Shown here: positions 1 to 7,548 of the stretch, piece after piece
Layout: each line of letters starts with the position of its first letter
Position numbering within the stretch: position 1 is the first letter of the stretch
NCBI GenBank assembly: GCA_016219875.1
Contig: JACRJZ010000117.1
Coordinates: forward strand, 16,936-80,935
Length of the DNA stretch: 64,000 nucleotides
Origin: Verrucomicrobiota bacterium
Lineage (GTDB): Bacteria; Verrucomicrobiota; Verrucomicrobiia; Limisphaerales; JACRJZ01
Reading direction: 5' to 3'
Notes under the pieces: generated by a model
What the model was told of the DNA's origin: nothing
Databases searched by the model: none
Seen by the model: only the letters and a program-made list of their open reading frames with translations
Made by a program: the position numbers and the translations under genes

Positions 1-1260
1 AGCATTCCGGCGGGCATCGCGGTCCAGCACGTCATCCACCTGAGCGTGGACGGGTTGGCTGCGGTGTACTTGCAGGAGTACGTCAGCAACAGCCCGGCCC
101 TGTTCCCGAACTTCGTGCGCTTGCGGAAGGAAGGCGCGTCCACCTTCCAGGCGCGCTGTGATTACTATGCGTCGGTCACGCTGCCGAACCATTCGAGCAT
201 GTTCACGGCCCGCCCGGTGCTCCAGCCGGAGGGCTGGCCCGCTACCGCCCCCCACGGCATCACTTACGATTCCGACGTGGGCCTCACCCTGCACAACTCC
301 GGCAACCTGTCCGTGCCCTACAAGGCGAGTGTGTTCGACGTGGCCCACGATGCCGGCCGCTCCACGGCGTTCCTCTACAGCAAGCAGTCGCTGACCATGT
401 TCGTCCGCAGTTACGACGCCGAGCACGGCGCGCCGCACGCGAACGGCGCGAGCAAGATCGACGATGTCCTCGGCACCTTTGGCGGCTCAAGCTACGGCCC
501 CAGCGGCCCCTTGGCGGACGAACTGGTCAGCCGCATCCAAGGCAACACGCTGTGGAACTACACGTTCGTTCACTTCGTCGAAACCGATTCCATCGGCCAT
601 GCCTATGGCTGGGGCTCGGCGGCGTGGAGCAACGCCGTCATGTTGATGGACTACCAGATCGGCCAAATCCTCGACGCCTTGGACGCCAACCCGGCGCTGG
701 GCGGGCAGACGATCTTGCTGGTCACGGCCGATCACGGCGGCGGCGTGCCCACGACATCGCACAACGTGGAAACCAGCCCCGTGAACTACACCATTCCGTT
801 CTTCCTGTGGGGCGCGGGCGTGCCGGCCGGCGCGGACCTCTACAGCCTCTTTGCCAACCGCGCTGATCCCGCTGGCGCGCGTCTTGACTACAACGCCCGA
901 CCGCAGCCAGTCCGCACCGGCGACTCCGGCAACCTGGCCTTGACGCTCCTCGGCCTGCCGCCGGTTCCGGATTCAACCATTATTTCCGTGTTCGGCGCCC
1001 CGCCGGCACTGCTCACCATCGCGCGTTCCCAGAGCGGGCTGCGCATTTCGTGGCCCGCCAGCGCGGGGGCGTGTGCGCTTCAGTTCAGCACTTCCCTGGC
1101 TGCGCCCCGATGGGAAAGTGTTTCAGGAGCCGTCGCCACAGACAGCCTCACGAAGAGCCGCAGCCTCACGCTTCCTCTGGGTCTGCCGGCCTGCTTCTTC
1201 CGACTGGAACGGCAACTCAATCCCGTCCTGGATTGCGTCGCCTGGTGGTTGGTCCCGTAG
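1..1260 (+). CDS. Alkaline-phosphatase-superfamily phosphodiesterase/nucleotide pyrophosphatase, 5'-truncated by window edge
   Basis: The frame is open to the first base, so the gene starts outside the window; a GTG at 46 lies inside the first metal-binding strand (HLSVDGL) and is not a credible start. Hallmarks of type I phosphodiesterases/alkaline phosphatases are present: metal-ligand Asp at codon 17, the nucleophile-type Thr at codon 60 in VTLPNHSS, and a TADHGGG metal site at codons 242-248. The enzyme probably hydrolyses phosphomono- or diesters with two Zn ions, likely outside the cytoplasm; the substrate cannot be read. The last ~75 residues (from GLRISWPAS) look like a beta-sandwich tail common on exported verrucomicrobial proteins. 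The stop lies just before an inverted repeat. Confidence 0.82.
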   Translation, partial: SIPAGIAVQHVIHLSVDGLAAVYLQEYVSNSPALFPNFVRLRKEGASTFQARCDYYASVTLPNHSSMFTARPVLQPEGWPATAPHGITYDSDVGLTLHNSGNLSVPYKASVFDVAHDAGRSTAFLYSKQSLTMFVRSYDAEHGAPHANGASKIDDVLGTFGGSSYGPSGPLADELVSRIQGNTLWNYTFVHFVETDSIGHAYGWGSAAWSNAVMLMDYQIGQILDALDANPALGGQTILLVTADHGGGVPTTSHNVETSPVNYTIPFFLWGAGVPAGADLYSLFANRADPAGARLDYNARPQPVRTGDSGNLALTLLGLPPVPDSTIISVFGAPPALLTIARSQSGLRISWPASAGACALQFSTSLAAPRWESVSGAVATDSLTKSRSLTLPLGLPACFFRLERQLNPVLDCVAWWLVP

Positions 1261-1273
1261 CGGCGTTTCAAAA

Positions 1274-1342
1274 CTGTTGCAGCCGGCGTTCGGAGGCTCT
1301 GATTCCATTGGAGTTTGAGTCTCCCCACGTCGGCTGCTACAG
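1274..1342. repeat. Compact inverted element, CACGTCGGCTGCTAC family
   Basis: Left arm 1274-1299 (CTGTTGCAGCCGGCG...GGAGGCTC) is an imperfect reverse complement of right arm 1317-1342 (GAGTCTCCCCACGTCGGCTG...), separated by about 17 bases, so it can fold as one hairpin. The right-arm core recurs at 6150-6372, 50071-50323 and 63656-63679. It lies between two co-oriented genes and the surrounding 1261-1459 shows no gene. Confidence 0.75.
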
Positions 1343-1459
1343 AAATTCGCGGGTCCGAGTCCGGGTTCAATGCGCTTGACAAGGGAGGCGCCGTTTCGCC
1401 TTCATCTCGCCCATCGGCAACATGAAGACAAACGGACAGGGCGCGAACAGACTCGGCCT

Positions 1460-2776
1460 ATGAAACCTACCCACTCACTTCAGCCATCGTCGCCACGCCT
1501 CCGCGAACATTGGGAAGCTCTCTGTTCCCGAATTGGGGAACGCCGCGCCGGCAGTGCCGGCGAATTGGCGTCTGCAGAATACATCGCCGGACAGTGGCGG
1601 AAAGCCGGCTTGGCCAACGTCCACACGGAGCCGTTCCCTTGCGTGACCGTGGTGTCTTCACGGGCGGAGATTCGCGTGGGTGACGACCGGAAGTTCCAGT
1701 CGCTGCCGGCGCGCGTCCTCGCTGGATCGCCTTCAACACCCAATGACGCTGTGGTGGAAGGCGAATTGGCGTGGGTCGAGATGCCCGAACAGGCCGAGCG
1801 GATGTTCACGCCGGCGTTGAAGGGCAAGATCGTGGTCCTCGTCGGCCCCACGCCGACGCGCGCGGACTTGCATCAGCGGTTGGTGAAAGCCCGGCCCGCG
1901 GCGGTGATCCACGTCGATGACCGGTTGCCGTTTGAGTGGGTCAAGGACGACGGGGTGTACCCAACCTGGGTCCAGCGTTACGGCATGCCGCCGACGGTGG
2001 CGGTGCCGTTCCGGCTGGCATGGGAGTTTCGCAAGCAAGGGGCCACGCGGGCGCGCGTCCGCATCGTGGTGAAACTCCGACAAGGTGAATCCCAGAATGT
2101 CGTGGCCGAAGTTCCCGGCCGCCACGCAGAGTTGCCCCTGGTGCTCCTCGGCGCCCACCACGACACGCAATGCCACAACATCGGCGCGGACGACAACGCC
2201 TCCGGCGTGGTCGCGTTGCTGGAACTGGCATCGTTGTTGGCCGGCACAAAGCCGTTGCGGACGATCCGCCTGGTTTCGTTTGGCGCGGAGGAACAGCTTT
2301 CCGTCGGCTCGGCGCGCTACGTGGTCGCGCATCGGCGTGAGTTGCGCTCCGTGGGCGTGGTGCTCAACCTCGACAGCGTGGCCTCGGTGCTGGGCCATCA
2401 CTGGTTGATCCGCGGAGGCACGGCGGCGTTTGGCGGCTGGCTGCGAGAGGCGCTCGCCCGGCGCAGCTTGGAAACCGTCGAGAAGCCGGCGCCGATGCCA
2501 TTTGCCGACCACTTCCCTTTCTCTGTCTTCGGTGTGCCGGCGGTGACGTTCTACCGGCCCAACATGGACAGCGGCATGAGGTGGCAGCACCACGGCGTCC
2601 ACGACAATCTCGACAACGTCTCCGTGCCCGAACTGGCCCGCGTGGTGCAGGCGGTTGGCGGCGTGGCGCTGGATCTGGCCCAGGCGAACCGCTGGCCATT
2701 CCCCCGCGGCCTCGATCCGTCGCAACGAACGGAAACGATGCGGCTGGCGCGGGACTTGTTCGACCTGAAGGCATGA
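1460..2776 (+). CDS. M28-family zinc metallopeptidase
   Basis: This is a 438-residue aminopeptidase-type M28 enzyme. Visible zinc ligands are His234/Asp235 region (GAHHDTQ), Asp in NIGADDN near residue 245, the catalytic Glu-Glu in GAEEQ near 277, Asp in NLDS near 304 and a late His in HHGVHDN near 378. A PA-like insert (residues ~90-180) precedes the catalytic core. The ATG at 1460 is chosen because residues encoded upstream are repeat-like and unrelated to the family. No clear signal peptide is seen. The stop overlaps the next ATG (ATGA at 2773), so the two genes are probably co-translated. Specificity is not readable. Confidence 0.85.
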   Translation: MKPTHSLQPSSPRLREHWEALCSRIGERRAGSAGELASAEYIAGQWRKAGLANVHTEPFPCVTVVSSRAEIRVGDDRKFQSLPARVLAGSPSTPNDAVVEGELAWVEMPEQAERMFTPALKGKIVVLVGPTPTRADLHQRLVKARPAAVIHVDDRLPFEWVKDDGVYPTWVQRYGMPPTVAVPFRLAWEFRKQGATRARVRIVVKLRQGESQNVVAEVPGRHAELPLVLLGAHHDTQCHNIGADDNASGVVALLELASLLAGTKPLRTIRLVSFGAEEQLSVGSARYVVAHRRELRSVGVVLNLDSVASVLGHHWLIRGGTAAFGGWLREALARRSLETVEKPAPMPFADHFPFSVFGVPAVTFYRPNMDSGMRWQHHGVHDNLDNVSVPELARVVQAVGGVALDLAQANRWPFPRGLDPSQRTETMRLARDLFDLKA

Positions 2777-3054
2777 ACCAAACGACGTTGCTGTTCATCC
2801 TCGCGCTGGTGTTCTTGGGGCTGCTGGTGCTGGCCTTGCTGGTATGGGCGATCTGGGTGCGCCGGTTCGTCAAGCGATCCGGCGCCCGCACAGCGTCACC
2901 GTATTCGTTGGCGGCGTTGGTGACGGATCTCTCCACCAGCCTCATCTACAGCCGCGGGCGCCTCCCGTGGTTCATCCGGTTCTTCGCGGTCCTGCTGGCC
3001 CTGCTGGTGAGCACTTTCATTTTCGCCGTGCTGATGGTTTTGTTTGGAACGTAA
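2773..3054 (+). CDS. Small two-helix membrane protein of unknown function
   Basis: This 93-residue protein starts at the ATG that overlaps the preceding peptidase stop. It has one hydrophobic segment at residues ~5-27, a basic stretch (RRFVKRSGAR), and a second segment near residues 67-91. No known family is recognised. The tight overlap with the M28 gene and a 25-base gap to the ClpX-like gene suggest a three-gene transcription unit; a membrane scaffold or peptide for one of its neighbours is only a guess. Confidence 0.6.
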   Translation: MNQTTLLFILALVFLGLLVLALLVWAIWVRRFVKRSGARTASPYSLAALVTDLSTSLIYSRGRLPWFIRFFAVLLALLVSTFIFAVLMVLFGT

Positions 3055-3079
3055 GCGGAACCTGGGGCAGATTCCGGCC

Positions 3080-4636
3080 ATGCAAGTGCGCGCGTCCAAC
3101 CACCCGACCTCGCCGGAGGAATTCCAGCGGCAACTGGCGGAGTTCATGCGGAACCAATTTCAGAACGAACCGGCCCCCGCCGGAACGGAGCCGTCCGGCC
3201 AAGGTGAAAGCCAGCGCCGCAAGACGACGGCGGACGACTTCGCGTTCCAACACAAGCCGCAGGACGTGAAGGCTTACCTGGATCGCTACGTCATCAAGCA
3301 GGACGAGGCCAAGAAAGTCCTCAGCGTTGCGCTCTGTGACCACTACCACCACGTCCGCCTGGCTTTTGAGGGCAAGGCGACGCCGAACTACACCAAGCAA
3401 AACATCATCCTCGTCGGCCCCACCGGCGTGGGCAAAACTTACCTCATCCGCAGCATCGCGGACTTGATCGGCGTGCCGTTTGTGAAGGGCGACGCCACGA
3501 AGTTTTCCGAGACGGGCTACGTGGGCGGCGACGTGGAGGACCTGGTGCGCGACCTGGTGCGCAAGGCGGACGGCGACGTGGCCCGCGCCCAATACGGGAT
3601 CATCTACATCGACGAGATCGACAAGATCGCGGCGGCGTCCACCATGAACGGGCGCGACGTGAGCGGGCGCGGCGTGCAGACGAACCTGCTCAAGCTCATG
3701 GAGGAAACCGAGGTGCCCGTGCGCGCGCCGCACGACATCGCCGGGCAGATTCAAGCGATGATGGAAATGACCCGCGGCAAGAAAGGCCCCAGCATCATCA
3801 ACACGAAACACATCCTGTTCATCGTGAGCGGCGCGTTCGACGGTTTGGAGAAGATCGTGCGGCGGCGGGTGCGCGAGGCGGTGATTGGGTTCGCCGCGAA
3901 AGGCCGCGGAGCGGAGGACGACGAGGCGATGTTGGAGCACGTGCAGACCAAGGATTTCATCGAGTTCGGCTTTGAGCCGGAATTCATCGGGCGCCTCCCA
4001 GTGCGGGTGGTCTGCCGGCAGTTGAACACGGACGATCTGTTCCACATCCTCAAGACCTCCGAAGGCAGCATCATCAAGCAGTACGAGCAGGACTTCGCGG
4101 CCTACGGCATCGAGGCGATGTTCCAGGACGACGGCCTGAAGCGCATCGCGGAACTGGCGGCGGAGGAACAGACGGGAGCGCGCGGGTTGATGACCGTGAG
4201 CGAGCGCGTGCTGCGACCGCTGAAGTTCGAATTGCCGTCCACGGCGGTCCGGCGCTTCGTCGTAACGCGGGAGCTGGTGGAAAGCCCGGAGAAGGAACTC
4301 AAGAAGCTGATCGCCGAACACAAGACGGACGAAACCTCCGTGGCGCGCCGGTTGGTGGACGACTTCGCGCGAAGGTTCGAGCAGGAGCACGGCTTCACGC
4401 TGCGGTTCAGCGAGGAAGCGGCGGCCCTCCTGGTGGCTGGGGCGCTGGCGGCGGGACAGCCCGTGCGGGATTTCTGCGCTGCGAAGTTCAAGGACTACCA
4501 GTTTGGCCTGAAGCTCATCGCGCAGAACACGGGCCAGAAGGAGTTCACGATCGGGCCGGACGCCGTGGGGGCCCCGGACCAAGTGTTGAGCCAATGGGTC
4601 GTGGCCAGCTACCGTGAAGAAGCGCAGAAACGGTGA
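3080..4636 (+). CDS. ClpX-like AAA+ unfoldase without zinc-binding domain
   Basis: The protein has 518 residues. The AAA+ core is clear: Walker A GPTGVGKT (~113-120), pore loop GYVG (~147-150), Walker B IIYIDEID (~174-181), the sensor/arginine region EFIGRLP and the FDGLEKI segment typical of ClpX. The ClpP-docking tripeptide IGF is present at 269-271. The N-terminal Cys4 zinc-binding domain of canonical ClpX is absent, replaced by ~55 polar residues, and a ~110-residue helical C-terminal extension is added. It probably unfolds substrates for ClpP but recruits them differently from ClpX. ATG 3080 is preferred over an upstream in-frame ATG at 3044 that overlaps the previous gene. Confidence 0.85.
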   Translation: MQVRASNHPTSPEEFQRQLAEFMRNQFQNEPAPAGTEPSGQGESQRRKTTADDFAFQHKPQDVKAYLDRYVIKQDEAKKVLSVALCDHYHHVRLAFEGKATPNYTKQNIILVGPTGVGKTYLIRSIADLIGVPFVKGDATKFSETGYVGGDVEDLVRDLVRKADGDVARAQYGIIYIDEIDKIAAASTMNGRDVSGRGVQTNLLKLMEETEVPVRAPHDIAGQIQAMMEMTRGKKGPSIINTKHILFIVSGAFDGLEKIVRRRVREAVIGFAAKGRGAEDDEAMLEHVQTKDFIEFGFEPEFIGRLPVRVVCRQLNTDDLFHILKTSEGSIIKQYEQDFAAYGIEAMFQDDGLKRIAELAAEEQTGARGLMTVSERVLRPLKFELPSTAVRRFVVTRELVESPEKELKKLIAEHKTDETSVARRLVDDFARRFEQEHGFTLRFSEEAAALLVAGALAAGQPVRDFCAAKFKDYQFGLKLIAQNTGQKEFTIGPDAVGAPDQVLSQWVVASYREEAQKR

Positions 4637-4689
4637 ACCGTTTTCCAGGCCGGAGCAGCGGACGGAAGGAAGGGCGCAGCCGGCACCCC

Positions 4690-4862
4690 CGCCGTAGCGC
4701 AGGCTTTCCAGCCGGCCGTCTCGCCGACATTCCTGTCGGCAGGCCGTCCGCTACGATGCGGACGCCCGAATCTTTCGCACGCCCCGCAGGCTGGAAAGCC
4801 CGCGCTACGGCAGACAAGAATGTCTGCGCTATGGCGGCAGGGCCAAGTTGCGCCCAGTGCAT
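4690..4862. repeat. GTAGCGCAGGC-family repeat, copy 1
   Basis: The segment contains arms such as GTAGCGCAGGCTTTCCAGCC facing GGCTGGAAAGCCCGCGCTAC, a GCCGACATTCCTGTCGGC hairpin, CAGACAAGAATGTCTG, and ends in GGCCAAGTTGCGCCCA. Nearly the same order recurs at 14425-14575 and part at 11218-11326. The intergenic stretch 4637-4900 between convergent genes holds nothing else. Confidence 0.75.
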
Positions 4863-4900
4863 TCCTCGCCTCCTGAGCGGGCCAAGCCAATTCCACCGCT

Positions 4901-6400
4901 TCACGGAGCCGCGTGCGTTGTCACGCGCAACTCCTCCACTTCCCACTGGCTGACCTTCAAGCCGCGCAGCGCGCCGTCCCGCACCCAGAGGCCGCCCTTG
5001 AGGCACTCGATCTGGTCGGCTTTCACCAGCGAACCGTTGCGGAGCTTGAGTTCGTACCGGCTCTGGCCGGACACCACGTCGCGCAGAACAATCGCCGCCG
5101 CGCGTCCGCCCGTCTCAAAACTTCGCAGGCCAAAGAGCACGGAGCTGATTTTCACCGAGCGTTCGCCGATGCTTTTCACTTCGCCTTCGATGAACTCCCG
5201 CGTCCCCAGCAGGACGCCGGGCAAGCCGCCCTGCACCCGCGCGCTCATCTCCGGCGTGAGGTCCCGATACTGGATGCGCGCCAATTGCGACAACGGCAGC
5301 ACGAAGTCCTTCAGCCCGTGAAAATTCACGCCCCGGTCGTCCACGCCCCGGATCGCCCAGGCCAGGAACGAGCCGTCGCGCGACAAAACACCACGACGAC
5401 GGACGGCGGCAGGCATCGCCTCCGCCGTGATGGCATTGCTCACGACCCCGCCGGTGGTGGTGAAGAAGCAGTTCCGAGGAATGACTTGGCGGCCCAGGCC
5501 GGGCGCTTCCCAAAACAGCCGGACCTGCGCTCCATGCTCCTGATCGAAGTACTCCAGCTTGAAGTCGTATTGACGCCCTGCCGCCAACGTTTGGCGCCCG
5601 CGGAACTCGCCGCCTGCATTGGGCTGCCAGTGATCGACGGCCAACTGCCGATCGATCCACAGCCGCGCGCCGTCATCGCAGTTCAGGATGAACGTGTAGT
5701 CGCCGGTGGCCGGCACTTCGATCTGGCCGGTCCAACGGACACTGAAGTGGTCCGGCGGAATTCCCGGCACGGGCCAGGATTCGCCCCACACGAAGTCGAT
5801 GTTCTCGTCGAGCCGCTGAAGGGGCTTCCCGGAGAGATCCTGCCGGTCAAAGTAAGCGCCCAGCAGGTCGTTTCCTTTCAGCCGGGCAATCTCAGCCTCG
5901 CGACCGGTGCGGAGGTTCCACTGAGCCTGGGCCACTCTCTGAAGTTCGACCTGTTCTGTCGTCCCGTTGGTCAGTCTGACTTTGAAGCCTCCGGCTTCGA
6001 TACCGACTTCGCCGTAGAGGGTCCGTCCATCGATGGTCTTCACTGTGCCGGCTGCGCCCGCTTCCCGGCAAAGCAGGCAACAAGCAACGCCGACAAGAAC
6101 GGCGAGGCGCGGGGCAAGACCCCGAGAGAACCGGGGGCCTCGTCCAGAACTGTAGCAGCCGACGTAACGAGGCCCACTCTGATTGCGGAATGCAGAATGC
6201 AGAATGCAGATTGAAAACAGAGCCTGCCAAGGAACGGTCCTGGGAAGGTTGAATCGCCCACTTGCGCAGGTGTGAGATTTCAGATTCGTGGAACCGGACG
6301 CGCCCAGTTCCTTGGCCCGATCCAGCAGCGTTTTCTCGCTGCCCAGACTCTCCTCACGTCGGCTGCTACGCGGTCCTGAATTTGCCTCTCGTGGTTTCAC
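4901..6400 (-). CDS. Exported PA14-domain protein, start unresolved
   Basis: The mature-looking part begins near 6090 with a signal-like hydrophobic run (LAVLVGVACCLLC) and continues through a small beta motif (VKTIDGRTLYGEV), a PA14 domain (roughly 5470-5850; VPATGDYTFIL, DDGARLWID, LEYFDQEHGAQV) and a second beta region with GEV repeats. PA14 domains bind carbohydrates, so a cell-surface or periplasmic sugar-binding role is likely. No in-frame ATG, GTG or TTG lies between 6398 and the signal-like run. The only canonical start is GTG 6400, which overlaps the upstream stop (GTGA) but would translate ~100 residues of repeat DNA before the signal sequence. The native start was probably displaced by the 6150-6372 element. 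Confidence 0.6.
   Translation of the reverse strand: MKPREANSGPRSSRREESLGSEKTLLDRAKELGASGSTNLKSHTCASGRFNLPRTVPWQALFSICILHSAFRNQSGPRYVGCYSSGRGPRFSRGLAPRLAVLVGVACCLLCREAGAAGTVKTIDGRTLYGEVGIEAGGFKVRLTNGTTEQVELQRVAQAQWNLRTGREAEIARLKGNDLLGAYFDRQDLSGKPLQRLDENIDFVWGESWPVPGIPPDHFSVRWTGQIEVPATGDYTFILNCDDGARLWIDRQLAVDHWQPNAGGEFRGRQTLAAGRQYDFKLEYFDQEHGAQVRLFWEAPGLGRQVIPRNCFFTTTGGVVSNAITAEAMPAAVRRRGVLSRDGSFLAWAIRGVDDRGVNFHGLKDFVLPLSQLARIQYRDLTPEMSARVQGGLPGVLLGTREFIEGEVKSIGERSVKISSVLFGLRSFETGGRAAAIVLRDVVSGQSRYELKLRNGSLVKADQIECLKGGLWVRDGALRGLKVSQWEVEELRVTTHAAP
6150..6372. repeat. Paired inverted element, CACGTCGGCTGCTAC family
   Basis: The left arm (6150-6243) runs TGTAGCAGCCGACGT... to GAGCCTGCCAAGGAACGG; the right arm (6304-6372) runs AGTTCCTTGGCCCGAT... 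to CTCACGTCGGCTGCTAC. Each arm is roughly the reverse complement of the other and matches the copy at 50071-50323. The left arm contains the tandem word GAATGCA (6187-6212). It sits between the cyclase-fold gene and the PA14 gene and is translated in the latter's frame. Confidence 0.75.
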
Positions 6401-7449
6401 CGTTGGTAGAGGGGGATGTAGTGATACGGCATCGCCAGGATCATGGCATAGACGGCGGTGCTGAAGATTGGCCCGACTTGGCGCTCGCCTTCGCGCTGCT
6501 CCCAGTACGACAGGTCGCCCCGCGTGAAGACAGTCTTGAGCAGCGGCGCTTTCACCAGCTCGTACCACTTGGCCCAGACCTCGGGGCCTTGCATGTATTG
6601 CGCCGGGGCGGCGTAGAAGTTGCCGTAGGTCCAGTACTCGACGTTCCGCTCGCGAAAGTTGCGGAAGAGGTACTCGGACCCTTTCTTCACCATCGGATCA
6701 TCGTAGAGGCCGCAGACCTGCAGCGAGTAAATCGCCGCGGCCGTGCGGGCGAACCCCGGCTCGCGATTCGGCTGGGGCTGATAGACGAAGCCGCCGGAGT
6801 CCGAGCGATAACAGCTCTTCACGTATTTCACGGCTGCGTCGATCGTCTTTTGGGGCACGTCCAAGCCAGCGTTCTTGGCAGAGCGCAACGCCACGACCTG
6901 CAGCACCGTCACCGAGATGTCCGCTTCGTAGGCGATGGGTTTGTAGCGCCAGCCGCCTTCCGGGTTCTGGGTGGCGACGATGAGCTTGATGGCCCGCTCC
7001 AGCTTCGGCCTCATGCTGGCCGCCTTGGTCTGGCCGTAGATTTCCGCCAAGGCGATCGAGGCGATGCCGTGGCCATACATGTACTGGCCGTCCTGGCGGT
7101 TGCCGATGTAGCCGCCGTCCGGCGCGACTTTGTCCAACAAGTACTGCGTCGCCGCGCTGACGCTCCGGCCGTGTTCGCCTTCGCCCGGAAGCTGCCCGCA
7201 CGCCAGAAAGGCCATGAGCGCGTAGCCGGTGATCGCGACCGGGTGGTCCTTCTCCATGCCGGAGGAAGCCCACTCGCCGTTGGGCGCCTGTTTGGAGGCG
7301 AGCCATCGGAGCGCGCCCTTGAGCACGGCCTCGGTCTTCTCGTCCACGCGCACCGGATCGCGCTGGGGCAGCGGCTGGTCCTGGGCCGCACAGCGGAAGC
7401 CCAGGCCACAGAGCAAAGCGATGGCGAAAACGCGGTTCATCGGGCGCAC
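6397..7449 (-). CDS. Exported prenyltransferase/squalene-cyclase-fold repeat protein
   Basis: This 350-residue protein opens with a signal peptide (VFAIALLCGLGFRC, Cys near 19-20 could be a lipobox) and then shows alpha/alpha-barrel repeats of the terpene-cyclase type: PNGEWASS, PDGGYIGN, PEGGWRY and SGGFVY, each a G-G-[WFY] turn. It is about half the length of squalene-hopene cyclase and lacks an evident DxDD catalytic motif, so it is not called a cyclase. The start is ATG 7449 or 7440. It lies downstream of the kinase fusion on the same strand (100-base gap) and its stop overlaps a GTG used by the PA14 frame. Confidence 0.75.
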   Translation of the reverse strand: MRPMNRVFAIALLCGLGFRCAAQDQPLPQRDPVRVDEKTEAVLKGALRWLASKQAPNGEWASSGMEKDHPVAITGYALMAFLACGQLPGEGEHGRSVSAATQYLLDKVAPDGGYIGNRQDGQYMYGHGIASIALAEIYGQTKAASMRPKLERAIKLIVATQNPEGGWRYKPIAYEADISVTVLQVVALRSAKNAGLDVPQKTIDAAVKYVKSCYRSDSGGFVYQPQPNREPGFARTAAAIYSLQVCGLYDDPMVKKGSEYLFRNFRERNVEYWTYGNFYAAPAQYMQGPEVWAKWYELVKAPLLKTVFTRGDLSYWEQREGERQVGPIFSTAVYAMILAMPYHYIPLYQR

Positions 7450-7548
7450 GGAGGATTGGACGCGGAAACGCCGGTTTATTCAAAATGTTCGCGGCCCGTG
7501 GCAGCGCCCGCGAGGACGGTCTTCCTGCGCCGGCAAGAGGCGGAGCGC

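Noticed and set aside
3017..4594. 525-codon minus-strand frame opposite the ClpX-like gene
   Set aside because: It is a codon-bias shadow of an AAA+ gene with perfect motifs on the plus strand.
6397..7449. Squalene-hopene cyclase
   Set aside because: It is half the expected length, exported, and lacks a visible DxDD catalytic motif; only the repeat fold is shared.
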